A stretch of 36,345 nt of DNA from Bacillus subtilis subsp. subtilis (lineage in GTDB: Bacteria; Pseudomonadota; Gammaproteobacteria; Xanthomonadales; Xanthomonadaceae): NCBI GenBank assembly GCA_021733645.1, contig JAHREJ010000045.1, positions 1-36,345 on the forward strand, written 5' to 3'. This document shows, piece by piece, positions 8,501-16,790 of the stretch; positions within the stretch are counted from its first letter, which is position 1, and every line of letters starts with the position of its first letter. The position numbers were made by a program, and so were the translations under genes. The notes under the pieces were generated by a model. It ran no database searches, had not been told where the DNA came from, and saw nothing but the letters and a program-made list of their open reading frames with translations.

Positions 8501-10526
8501 TGCGTTCGCCTCCGGTGGTTCGGTGGGTTACGACCACAAGGGCATGGGCATCACCGCGCGCGGTGCGTGGGAGTCGGTCAAGCGCCACTTCCGTGCGCTG
8601 GGCCGTGACAGCCAGAGCCAGGACTTCACTACGGTGGGTGTGGGCGACATGTCCGGCGACGTGTTCGGCAACGGCATGCTGTTGTCGCGCCACATCCGCC
8701 TGGTGGCCGCGTTCGACCACCGCCACATCTTCCTGGACCCCAACCCGGATGCGGCCACCACGTTCGTTGAACGTGAGCGCCTGTTCACCGTGCCGCGCTC
8801 CAGCTGGGCCGACTACGACGCCAAGCTGATCAGCAAGGGCGGCGGGATCTTCCCGCGTTCGCTGAAGTCCATCGAGCTGACCCCGCAGGTGCGCGAGGTG
8901 CTGGGCCTTGACGATAGCGTCAAGGCGCTGTCGCCCAATGACCTGATGAGCGCGATCCTGAAGGCGCCGGTGGACCTGTTGTGGAACGGCGGCATCGGCA
9001 CCTACGTCAAGGCATCGACCGAGCAGCACAGCGATGTGGGCGATCGTGCCAACAACGCGCTGCGCGTGAACGGTGGCGAGCTGCGCTGCAAAGTGGTGGG
9101 CGAGGGCGGCAACCTGGGCATGACCCAGCTGGGCCGCATCGAAGCCGCCCAGGCCGGCGTGCTGCTCAACACCGACTTCATCGACAACTCGGCCGGTGTG
9201 GATACCTCCGACCACGAAGTCAACATCAAGATCCTGCTCAATGATGTGGTGCGGGCCAAGAAGTTGACCGTGGAGCAGCGCAACAAGCTGCTGGCGTCGA
9301 TGACCGACGAAGTGGCCGCGCTGGTGCTCAATGACAACTACCGCCAGAACCAGGCCCTGAGCCTGATGGAGCGGATGGCGGTCAAGCGCCTGGGCTCCAA
9401 GCAGCACTTCATCCGCACGCTGGAGCAGCAGGGCCTGCTGGATCGGCAGATCGAGTTCCTGCCGTCGGATGCGGAGCTGTCGGCGCGCAAGGCGCGTGGC
9501 CAGGGCCTGACCCGTCCGGAGCTGTCGGTGCTGTTGTCCTATTCCAAGCTGGTGGCCTTCCAGCAGCTGCTGGATTCGGATATCCCCGAAGACCCGTACC
9601 TGTCCAAGGAGCTGCAGCGTTACTTCCCCACGCCGCTGCAGAAGAAGTATGCCGATGCGATGGAGCGTCACCGCCTGAAGCGCGAAATCATCGCCACGGC
9701 CGTGACCAACCAGACCATCAACCGGATGGGCGCGACCTTCCTGATGCGCATGCAGGAAGACACCGGCCGCAGCGTGGCCGAGGTGGCCAAGGCGTACACG
9801 ATCAGCCGTGAAACGCTGGACGCGCGCGCGCTGTGGGCGCAGATCGATGCGCTCGACGGCACCCTGCCCGAATCGGTGCAGATCGATGCACTGGAAGTGA
9901 TCTGGAAGCTGCAGCGTTCGTTCGTGCGCTGGCTGCTGTCGCGCCCGGGCGCGATGCCGGGCATCACCGAGGCGGTGAACCGCTACCAGGCCGCGTTCAA
10001 CGACATCCGCGTGGCGTCGGGCGTGCTGCCCGATTCGCAGCGCCCGGCCTATGAGGCGAGCGTGGCGGAGTGGAAGGAAAAGGGTCTGCCGCCGGCACTG
10101 GCACAGCAGTTGTCCGAGCTGCAGTTCCTGGAACCGGCGTTCGACATCATCGAGCTGGCGCGCACCCGCAAGCTCAAGCCGGTGGATGTGTCCAAGATCC
10201 ACTTCCGTCTGGGCGATGCGTTGCAGTTGCCGTGGCTGTTCGAGCAGATCGACGCGCTGGAGGTCAATGGCCGCTGGCACGCGGTGGCCCGTGGCGTGCT
10301 GCGCGACGAGCTGGCCGCCCACCAGCGCAACCTGGCCGCACAGGTGTTGTCGATGAAGGGCAGCACGGCCGAAGCGAAGGTGGCCGCGTGGATCGGTCGC
10401 GACGACAGCAGCCTGCGCTTCACGCTGTCGATGCTGTCCGAGCTGGCCGAGCAGAAGACGTTGGACTACCCGACCGTCTCGGTGGCGGTGCAGCGCCTGG
10501 GGCAGCTGGCCTCGCATGGTGCGTAA
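5550..10526 (+). CDS. gdhB: NAD-specific glutamate dehydrogenase, large (~180 kDa) type
   Basis: Catabolic enzyme converting glutamate plus NAD+ to 2-oxoglutarate, ammonia and NADH. I use the ATG at 5550 ([13 protein letters not shown]), giving 1658 aa, the length of this family in xanthomonads and pseudomonads. An upstream in-frame ATG would add 19 residues without family likeness. The N-terminal ~700 residues correspond to the ACT-like regulatory region known in the family. The catalytic domain follows, with [20 protein letters not shown] and the dehydrogenase lysine motif PVGAKGGF at about residues 892-899 (K896). A helical C-terminal domain completes the protein. It stands alone on the plus strand, divergent from the efflux operon. 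A possible -10 TACAAT lies at 5507-5512 without a convincing -35. A terminator follows 47 bp after the stop. Confidence 0.97.
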   Translation: [1658 protein letters not shown]

Positions 10527-10573
10527 GGTGTAAGGCGTAACGCCGGGCGTTGCCCGGCTGAAGCTGCAGATCA

Positions 10574-10606
10574 ACGGCCCTGCTCATGCGGGGCCGTTTT
10601 GCTTTT
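10574..10606 (+). terminator. Intrinsic terminator of gdhB
   Basis: A 7-bp stem ACGGCCC/GGGCCGT (10574-10580 with 10591-10597) with a 10-nt loop is followed by TTTTGCTTTTTG. It is positioned 47 bp after the gdhB stop codon. Confidence 0.8.
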
Positions 10607-10670
10607 TGTGCTTTCGGTTGGTGGCTGCAAAGGCGCAAAGCAGCTGGTGCCGCTTGCTTCTTGGCTGGTT

Positions 10671-10759
10671 GGGGCTGTGTGGGTTCACGGGACACGCTGC
10701 AAGTCCCGCTTCGCGGCGCCATCCATGGCGCCGAGGGTCCCGTGAACCCACACAGCCCC
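10671..10759. repeat. Long composite palindrome LP1 (three-way-junction-like element)
   Basis: Perfect 23-bp inverted arms (10671-10693 and 10737-10759) enclose the 18-nt core GGCGCCATCCATGGCGCC (10715-10732), itself an 8-bp hairpin with a 2-nt loop. The gap between core and right arm is 4 nt. The long-side spacer is 21 nt, shorter than in the other three copies, and lacks their clear second hairpin (only AAG/CTT pairing). The core orientation is opposite to that of LP2. The element sits ~65 bp past the gdhB terminator. Apart from LP1, LP2 and a small 7-bp hairpin at 10835-10853, the 10607-11205 interval holds nothing I can recognise. Confidence 0.9.
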
Positions 10760-11021
10760 ACCCCCGACAGTTGGCTGGCGGCATCGCAGAGCAAGGCGCA
10801 TACGCACCACCGGCGCTGACTTCGAAGGGGCATCTGAAGATGACTGATCTTCAATGCACTTCCAATTGCACTGCAGGGTTCGGCCTCATCAATCCCTCCA
10901 TGAGGAGACGGCTTCCTCAAATTCCCGCCTGAGCATTGATGGGTGGGCTGTACGTGGAGGATGTGTGCGGGGTGAGCGAGCTTCTTTGCTCTCCTCAGGC
11001 GACCAGCCAACTGTCGAGGGT

Positions 11022-11119
11022 CGGGGGGTGTGGGTTCACGGGACCCTCGGCGCCATGGATGGCGCCGCGGAGCTTACATGGATGTACTTGCAGCGTGTCC
11101 CGTGAACCCACACCCCCCG
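11022..11119. repeat. Long composite palindrome LP2, inverted relative to LP1
   Basis: Perfect 23-bp arms (11022-11044 and 11097-11119) enclose the core GGCGCCATGGATGGCGCC (11049-11066, the reverse complement of the LP1 core). The 30-nt long-side spacer contains a second perfect hairpin, TACAT-GG-ATGTA (11075-11086). The arms differ from LP1 at three paired positions, all compensated on the other side. The junction motif GCAGCGT next to the inner GTCCC end matches LP1. It ends 86 bp before the nadK start codon. Confidence 0.9.
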
Positions 11120-11205
11120 GCCCCGCCCGCAGAAAGGCAGGGCGGCTGCGTTGGGCTGGTATGGCAGGTATGCTCTGGCAACAAACCGCCGCACCGGATC
11201 CACCG

Positions 11206-11976
11206 ATGAGCGCTTCCCCCCGTATCGCCTTCCTGGCCAGCAACACCGAGGCCGCGCAGCAGGCGCTGGCCCAGATGCTGGCCCGCTATGGCGAGTGCAC
11301 GCCCGAACAGGCCGATGTGCTGTGCCCGCTCGGCGGCGACGGGTTCATGCTGCAGACCCTGCACCGCCACGCGGCGCTGGGCAAGCCGGTGTTCGGCATG
11401 AAGCTTGGCACGGTGGGATTCCTGATGAACCAGTTCCGTGATGACGACCTGCCGGCACGGATCGCCGCGGCCGAGCCGGCCAACCTGCGCCCGCTGGAAA
11501 TGCTCGCCCTGACCGAATCGGGCACCACCTCCGGCTCGCTCGCCTACAACGACGTCTCGCTGCTGCGCCAGACCCGTCAGGCTGCGCACATCGGCGTGGA
11601 CCTCAATGGCGTCGAACGCGTAGCCGAGCTGATCGGGGATGGCGTGCTGGTGGCCACCCCGGCCGGCAGCACCGCCTACAACTACTCCGCGCACGGCCCC
11701 ATCCTGCCGCTGGGCTCGCATACCATCGCGCTCACCCCGCTGGCGCCGTACCGCCCACGTCGCTGGCGCGGGGCGATCCTCAAGGCCGACACCGAAGTGC
11801 GCTTCCGCGTGCTGGACCCGTACAAGCGCCCGGTCAGTGTCACCGCCGACTCCCACGAAATCCGCGACGTGGTGGAAGTCACCATCCGCGAATCGCGCGA
11901 GCGCCGCGTCACCCTGCTGTTCGATCCGGAACACAACCTGGAAGACCGCATCCTCAGCGAACAGTTCATGTTCTGA
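11206..11976 (+). CDS. nadK: NAD kinase
   Basis: Phosphorylates NAD+ to NADP+ in the cytoplasm using ATP or polyphosphate. With the ATG at 11206 ([20 protein letters not shown]) it is 256 aa, the size of xanthomonad NAD kinases. The GGDG nucleotide-binding motif is at residues 43-46 ([11 protein letters not shown]). The NAD-site segment [22 protein letters not shown] lies at about 144-165. The reading frame stays open 270 bp upstream, but that part runs through palindrome LP2 and has no protein likeness. A second ATG at 11161 is possible but less likely. A -10-like TATGCT lies at 11169-11174 without a good -35. The next gene begins 79 bp downstream and may be cotranscribed. Confidence 0.95.
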   Translation: MSASPRIAFLASNTEAAQQALAQMLARYGECTPEQADVLCPLGGDGFMLQTLHRHAALGKPVFGMKLGTVGFLMNQFRDDDLPARIAAAEPANLRPLEMLALTESGTTSGSLAYNDVSLLRQTRQAAHIGVDLNGVERVAELIGDGVLVATPAGSTAYNYSAHGPILPLGSHTIALTPLAPYRPRRWRGAILKADTEVRFRVLDPYKRPVSVTADSHEIRDVVEVTIRESRERRVTLLFDPEHNLEDRILSEQFMF

Positions 11977-12055
11977 CCGGGCCTGGCCGTAGCGGCCATG
12001 CACTGTGGGACAATGGCTGGCCGGCCGCTGCGGCCGCATTGGATTGCTGAGTGCC

Positions 12056-13003
12056 ATGGGCGACAACACCCCCCGTCTGCTGACCGTCGCGGTAACCTCG
12101 CGCGCCTTGTTCGACCTGGAAGAAGGCCACGCGCTGTTCGAGGCCGAGGGCGTGGACGCCTATGCCGAGTACCAGCGCAAGCACGAAGACGATGTGCTGC
12201 GCCCGGGCGTGGCCTTCCCGGTGGTACGCAAGCTGCTGGCGCTCAATCAGGGCCAGTCGCCGGAGTCGCCGCGGGTGGAGGTGATCCTGCTGTCGCGCAA
12301 CTCTGCCGATACGGGCCTGCGCATCTTCAATTCGATCCAGCATTACGGGCTGGGCATCATCCGCGCCACCTTCACCGCTGGCGAACCCACCTGGCCGTAC
12401 GTAAAGCCGTTTGGCACCGACCTGTTCCTGTCGGCCAACCCCGAATCGGTACGACGCGCGCTGTCCCACGGCATCGCCGCGGCCACCATCCTGCCCAAGC
12501 CGCCGGGGGAGACCATCGCCGCCGCCGAGCAGGTGGACATGGGCCGGCCGCTGGGCCAGCTGCGCATCGCCTTCGATGGCGATGCGGTGATCTTCGGTGA
12601 TGAAAGCGAGCGCATTTCGCGCGAGCAGGGCGTGGAAGCGTTCGGCCGGCACGAGCGCGAGAACGCGCGCGAGCCGCTCAGCGGCGGGCCGTTCCGCAAT
12701 TTCCTGTCGGCCCTGCACACCCTGCAGGCGGTGTTCCCGTCGGGCGAAGATGCGCCGATCCGCACCGCGCTGGTCACCGCGCGCTCGGCACCGGCACACG
12801 AGCGGGTGATCCGCACCCTGCGGGAGTGGGGCGTGCGCCTGGACGAAGCATTGTTCCTGGGCGGGCGCCACAAGGGACCGTTCCTGGAGGCGTTCGGCGC
12901 GGACATCTTCTTCGATGATTCGCAGCACAACATCGACAGCGCCCGCCAGCACCAGAGCGTGGCGGCCGGGCACGTGCCGCATGGCGTGGCCAACGACGGC
13001 TGA
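12056..13003 (+). CDS. 5'-nucleotidase, cytosolic cN-I-like (PF06189 family)
   Basis: Predicted to dephosphorylate nucleoside monophosphates, AMP being the favoured substrate in the related cN-IA enzymes. With the ATG at 12056 (MGDNTPRLLTVAVTSRALFD) it is 315 aa, the normal family size. An in-frame ATG at 12005 would add 17 residues lacking family likeness. Visible motifs are FDLEEGHALFEAEGVDAY near the N-terminus, the HAD-like IAFDGDAVIFGDESE in the middle, TARSAPAHERVIRTLREWG, and the C-terminal GGRHKGPFLEAFGADIFFDD with paired aspartates. It follows nadK on the same strand, and both act on adenine nucleotides. It converges on the DUF2939 gene. Confidence 0.88.
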   Translation: MGDNTPRLLTVAVTSRALFDLEEGHALFEAEGVDAYAEYQRKHEDDVLRPGVAFPVVRKLLALNQGQSPESPRVEVILLSRNSADTGLRIFNSIQHYGLGIIRATFTAGEPTWPYVKPFGTDLFLSANPESVRRALSHGIAAATILPKPPGETIAAAEQVDMGRPLGQLRIAFDGDAVIFGDESERISREQGVEAFGRHERENAREPLSGGPFRNFLSALHTLQAVFPSGEDAPIRTALVTARSAPAHERVIRTLREWGVRLDEALFLGGRHKGPFLEAFGADIFFDDSQHNIDSARQHQSVAAGHVPHGVANDG

Positions 13004-13012
13004 GGCCGGCGC

Positions 13013-13033
13013 GTCCCGGCCAACGGCCGGGAC
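13013..13033. terminator. Hairpin between convergent genes
   Basis: A perfect 9-bp stem GTCCCGGCC/GGCCGGGAC with a 3-nt AAC loop lies between the 5'-nucleotidase stop (13001-13003) and the DUF2939 stop (13034-13036). There is no T-run on either side, so it is a terminator-like hairpin or mRNA 3'-end stabiliser rather than a classic intrinsic terminator. Confidence 0.55.
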
Positions 13034-13612
13034 CTAGCGGATGGGCAGGACCGCCGGCGGCGGGGCGGAGCGGTCCTCCAGCGGCAGGCGGATATCCACC
13101 AGCTTCCAGCGCAGGCCGAAGCGTTGCAGGACGAACACCATCGGCGCGCCACTGGCCGTGTGCGTGGTGGCGGTGAAGCGCGACAGCGACTCGAAATGGT
13201 GCTCGGCACCCTGCAGCGGGCGCGCCTTGCGCGGTGCGGCGTAGGCGTCGTTGCTTTCCAGGTCGTTGCTGGCGCGCTTCCACAGGGTGTGGCCCTCCAG
13301 CAACGCCCCGATACCGGTCGGCGTGGCCATTGCGTCCACCGCGGTGCCGGTGAGTTTCTCGCTGGCGGCCAGCAGCAGGGCGCCCACGATGTTGGACTGC
13401 ACCGCCGGGCCGGCGCGGCGCACCACGTAGTCGTTGAGCTGGGCGCGCAGGTTGGCGCGCAGCAGCGGGAAGTCGACGTAGCGGTCAAGCTTGGCGGTGT
13501 CACGGGTTTGGATGGCCTGGGCCAGGCCGCGCACGGTCAGGTAAGGCCCGCTGAAAAATACGCCTGCCAGCACCAGCAGCACGGCCAGCAACAACCACGG
13601 AAGCTTCTTCAT
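13034..13612 (-). CDS. DUF2939-family membrane-anchored protein
   Basis: Unknown function, 192 aa. The N-terminus MKKLPWLLLAVLLVLAGVFF is a single signal-anchor helix. The segment after it (PYLTVRGLAQAIQTRDTAKLDRYVDFPLLRANLRAQLN) is the characteristic DUF2939 opening found in xanthomonads and other proteobacteria. The remainder is a soluble, probably periplasmic domain. It starts 63 bp after the aldo/keto reductase stop and is the last gene of a minus-strand run that begins with kynU. Whether it shares that transcript is unclear. Confidence 0.85.
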   Translation of the reverse strand: MKKLPWLLLAVLLVLAGVFFSGPYLTVRGLAQAIQTRDTAKLDRYVDFPLLRANLRAQLNDYVVRRAGPAVQSNIVGALLLAASEKLTGTAVDAMATPTGIGALLEGHTLWKRASNDLESNDAYAAPRKARPLQGAEHHFESLSRFTATTHTASGAPMVFVLQRFGLRWKLVDIRLPLEDRSAPPPAVLPIR

Positions 13613-13675
13613 CGATGCGATACCCAGCGGACACTCGCCCGAGCTTGACGCACCGGGCGTGGACGAGTGTGAATG

Positions 13676-14662
13676 CTACTGGCTGGGCGAGCGGCCGGCC
13701 TGCCGGAAGGCGGCGACCAGCCGGGCGCGCTCGTCGGGCTGCAGCGCATCCACGCGGGTGTCGAGGATCTGCTCCAGGTTGCCTGTCCGGGTCGTGCCCA
13801 GCACACCGCTGGCGATGCCCGGGTTCTGCAGCACATAGGCAAACGCGGTCTGCCCCGGGGCCTGCGAGCGGACTCCGGCCACGGCATTGCGCAGGGCGCG
13901 CGCATGCTGCATCAGCTGGCGGCTGGACGGCTTCAACCAGGCGCGTGCCAGGTACCAGGCGTCGGCCAGCCGCGGCACGCGCACGCGGGGCGGCAACAGG
14001 TGGCCCTGGGCGAGCACGGTGCCGGCCAGCACGCCGATACCGGCCGCGTGCATGGCCGCGATCAACGGCTCGCGGTCCTGCTGCAGCACGTTGTAGTCGA
14101 TCAGGGCCACCTCGAACAGATCGGGGTGCGCCGCGATGTGGCGCATGATCGAACCGGTATGGGTATTGATGCCCAGCAGGCGGAACATGCCGTTGCGGCG
14201 CATGCGCTCCAGTGCGGTGAGCAGTTCGTCGCTGAGTTCATCCAGGCCGATGCCATGCAGCTGGAAGATGTCCAGGTGGTCGCAGTGCAGGTTGCGCAGC
14301 GAGGCGGCGCAACTGCGCTCGATGCTGCCCGGCGAGAAGTCGCGCTGCTCGGCGCCGCTGATGCCGGCCTGGCCGGTGAGCGTGCCGGCCTTGCTGGAAA
14401 TCACCAGCGTGTCACGCGGGTGGCTGGCATAGGCGCGCTGCAGGATCCGGCCCAGCCGGGGTTCGGCGTTGAACGCTGAATAATTGTGGCCGGTGTCCAA
14501 CAGCGTGACGCCGCGCTCCAGTGCGCGGCGCACGATGCGCTCGGCCTGGTCTTCGGCGAAGCGGCGGTTGCCCCAGAAGCCCGAACAGCCCAGCGCGATC
14601 TGTGAAACCTGCAGGCCGCTGCGGCCCAGCGGGCGCTGCGGGATCGGGGCGTCCGGCGGCAT
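13676..14662 (-). CDS. Aldo/keto reductase family oxidoreductase
   Basis: NADPH-dependent carbonyl reductase fold, 328 aa from the ATG at 14662 (MPPDAPIPQRPLGRSGLQVSQIALG). The frame continues upstream but only as antisense of the DUF2461 gene. The catalytic tetrad is visible: D56 (LLDTGHNYS), Y61, K91 (VISSKAG) and H136 (LDIFQLHGIG). The overall pattern resembles the AKR subgroup that acts on small aldehydes or sugar-like compounds. The true substrate cannot be told. It starts 5 bp after the stop of the DUF2461 gene, so the two are almost certainly cotranscribed. Confidence 0.9.
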   Translation of the reverse strand: MPPDAPIPQRPLGRSGLQVSQIALGCSGFWGNRRFAEDQAERIVRRALERGVTLLDTGHNYSAFNAEPRLGRILQRAYASHPRDTLVISSKAGTLTGQAGISGAEQRDFSPGSIERSCAASLRNLHCDHLDIFQLHGIGLDELSDELLTALERMRRNGMFRLLGINTHTGSIMRHIAAHPDLFEVALIDYNVLQQDREPLIAAMHAAGIGVLAGTVLAQGHLLPPRVRVPRLADAWYLARAWLKPSSRQLMQHARALRNAVAGVRSQAPGQTAFAYVLQNPGIASGVLGTTRTGNLEQILDTRVDALQPDERARLVAAFRQAGRSPSQ

Positions 14663-14667
14663 CGTGC

Positions 14668-15354
14668 TCAGAATTCCAGGTCCAGTGCCGCGCACAGGTA
14701 ATCCACGAACGGCCCGAGGGTGACCAGGTCGGCGGCGATGGTCTGGCGCAGGCGCGGGCCGGTCATCACCGCATCGTCCAGCGAGCGCCAGAACACCCAG
14801 TTGCGGTGCTTGAGGTCGTCGATGAACTCGAAATCCGGCTCGAACCCGCGCGGCGCGCGCACCAGCTTTTCGCTCTCCTCGAAATCGAACGTCTTCCGGA
14901 GTACCGGCGAATGCGCGGCGGCTTTCCAGCTGCCGGGATTGTCGACGATGAAATGCCGCACCTTGCGTTGGGTGGCCGGCTCGGGATGCCACAGTCCGGC
15001 GCCGACGAAGCTTTCGCCCGGCTGCAGGTGGATGTAGAACGACGGCGCGGGCACCTGCTTGCGGCGCTCATGGAACAGGCGCGCCCCCTGCCAGTTCTTG
15101 TATGGCGACTTGTCGTTGGAAAAGCGTGCATCGCGGTAGATGCGGAACAGCGAACCGCCCACGCCGCGCGGGTCGGCACGGAAGTGCTCGCTGACCGCGG
15201 CCAGGTCTGGCTGCAGGTCGGCGATCAGGCGCAGGAACGGTTGGCGCACATGCTCTTCGTACTGCGGCTTGTGTTCGTTGAACCAGGTCTTGTCGTTGTT
15301 GCGGGCCAGCCCGCGCAGGAACGTGAAGCTCTTGGGACTGAAATACGTGCTCAC
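14668..15354 (-). CDS. DUF2461 (TIGR02453) family protein
   Basis: Conserved protein of unknown function, 228 aa, recognisable from YFSPKSFTFLRGLARNNDKTWF, the SLFRIYRDARFSNDKSPYKNW block and the SFYIHLQPGESFVGAGLWHP block. I choose the GTG at 15354 (VSTYFSPKS). It overlaps the TGA of sbcB by 4 bp (GTGA), the normal geometry for translational coupling. An ATG 27 bp upstream would sit inside sbcB and add nine unrelated residues. No catalytic role is established for the family. Confidence 0.9.
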   Translation of the reverse strand: MSTYFSPKSFTFLRGLARNNDKTWFNEHKPQYEEHVRQPFLRLIADLQPDLAAVSEHFRADPRGVGGSLFRIYRDARFSNDKSPYKNWQGARLFHERRKQVPAPSFYIHLQPGESFVGAGLWHPEPATQRKVRHFIVDNPGSWKAAAHSPVLRKTFDFEESEKLVRAPRGFEPDFEFIDDLKHRNWVFWRSLDDAVMTGPRLRQTIAADLVTLGPFVDYLCAALDLEF

Positions 15355-16790
15355 AGCGTCTGCTCCAGGTGGGTGCCCCAATCGCGCAGTTGCTGCAGCA
15401 GGGCCAGCGTGCCGGGATCGGCGGCGTGCTCGGTGGCCAATGCATCCAGCTGCTCGCGGAACTGTGGCAGGGTCTGTTCGCCCAGGCGGGTGTCACCGAA
15501 CAGGCGCTCACGACGGTAGTCGTTCCAGCGTGAGCGCTCGGTTGCATCCAGGGTAGGCAGGTAGTTGCGGGCGCGGTAGCGGAACAGCAGCTCGGGCATG
15601 CGCGGATCGCGCAGGCGTTCGGCGAAGCTGGCCAGCTCGGCCGGCGGACTGGTGCGGATGCGGGTCATCAGGGCCTTGTCACCGTCGGCCAGGAAGCCGT
15701 CGTACAGCGAGGCGTCCACGTCGCTGGGGGCCAGCGTACGTTCACCGCCGAAGACCTGGCGGACTTTTTCGGCCAGGGCCGGGCCGAGCGCGCGCAGGCG
15801 TGCGGCCTTGGCCTCGATCGTGGCCGGGTCGATGCCCAGGCGGACGTGGTCGGCCGCGCGCAGGTGGTTCCAGGCCACCAGCGCCGGTACCTTGTTGAGG
15901 TGTACTTCCTTCAGTGGCACGCGCTGCTCGCCTTCGGCCAGGTCGGCGGCGCGGGTGTACAGACGCGCGGCGATGGTTTCGGCCGGCAGCGCGAGCAGGG
16001 CGTCGATGTCGCCGTCCAGGTCCAGGGCGATGATGCGGTTGTTGATGTACGGGTGACGCGCCAGCGGCAACACCGGGGCGGCGCACAGGCGCTGGGCCGG
16101 GTAGCGCATGGAGATGTGCAGTACCGGCTGCATCGCGTCCACGTCCAGCAGGCCGGCCACGAAGCGCTTGTCGCGCAGCTTCAGGGCGTAGTCCCACAGA
16201 CGCGGCTGGGCCTGTTTGAACAGGCGGGCCAGGCCGATGGTGGCGTGCACGTCCGACAGCGCCTCATGTGCATCGCCCTGGCGCACGTGGTTGGCGGTGG
16301 CCAGGTGTTCGAGCTTGAACGAGGTGGCACCGTCTTCGCGCTGCGGCCACACCACGCCGTCGGGGCGCAGCGCGTGCAGCAGGCGCATCATGTCCAGCAG
16401 ATCCCAGCGCGAATTGCCGTTGCGCCACTCGCGCTCGTACGGGTCGTGGAAGTTGCGGAACAGCCCGTGGCGCACGAACTCATCGTCGAAGCGCAGGGTG
16501 TTGTAGCCCATCGAGCAGGTGCCCGGGCGCGCCATCAGGTCGTTGATCCGCGCGAATGCCTCCGCCTCGGTCACGCCGGCATCGAGCGCGTGCTGCGGGG
16601 TGATGCCGGTGATCAAGGTGGCCACCGGTGAGGGCAGCAGGTCGTCGGCCGGCTTGACGTAGAAACTGACCGGTTCGTCGATGATGTTCAGGTCGGCGTC
16701 GGTGCGGATCGCGGCGAACTGCGCGATGCGGGTGCGGCGCGGGTCCTGTCCGAAGGTTTCCAGGTCGTAGAACAGGAAGCTGTCGGCCAT
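15351..16790 (-). CDS. sbcB: Exodeoxyribonuclease I
   Basis: 3'-5' single-strand DNA exonuclease acting in recombination and mismatch repair, 479 aa, close to the E. coli length. The DEDDh active site is complete: D9 and E11 (FLFYDLETFG), D102 (TLRFDDEF), and H175 with D180 (DAHEALSDVH). The SH3-like and helical C-terminal parts follow. The ATG shares one base with the TGA of kmo (TGATG), and its own stop overlaps the DUF2461 start by 4 bp. A DNA-repair nuclease is thus wedged between tryptophan-catabolic and unknown genes in one tight operon. Confidence 0.97.
   Translation of the reverse strand: MADSFLFYDLETFGQDPRRTRIAQFAAIRTDADLNIIDEPVSFYVKPADDLLPSPVATLITGITPQHALDAGVTEAEAFARINDLMARPGTCSMGYNTLRFDDEFVRHGLFRNFHDPYEREWRNGNSRWDLLDMMRLLHALRPDGVVWPQREDGATSFKLEHLATANHVRQGDAHEALSDVHATIGLARLFKQAQPRLWDYALKLRDKRFVAGLLDVDAMQPVLHISMRYPAQRLCAAPVLPLARHPYINNRIIALDLDGDIDALLALPAETIAARLYTRAADLAEGEQRVPLKEVHLNKVPALVAWNHLRAADHVRLGIDPATIEAKAARLRALGPALAEKVRQVFGGERTLAPSDVDASLYDGFLADGDKALMTRIRTSPPAELASFAERLRDPRMPELLFRYRARNYLPTLDATERSRWNDYRRERLFGDTRLGEQTLPQFREQLDALATEHAADPGTLALLQQLRDWGTHLEQTL

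Noticed and set aside
5514..10574. 1686-codon open frame on the minus strand opposite gdhB
   Set aside because: Exact antisense of gdhB, with no recognisable domain and skewed His/Arg/Gln content.
10671..11119. LP1/LP2 as ordinary intrinsic terminators
   Set aside because: There are no T-runs, a proper terminator already lies upstream, and the internal core plus second hairpin is more complex than a terminator needs.
10671..11119. LP1/LP2 as terminal inverted repeats of an insertion sequence
   Set aside because: Only ~260 bp lie between them, with no transposase remnant. Each LP is itself a complete palindrome. A non-autonomous element remains possible and is listed as a finding.
10936..11205. 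N-terminal extension of NAD kinase by 90 codons
   Set aside because: The added part runs through palindrome LP2 and yields no protein likeness. The normal start is the ATG at 11206.
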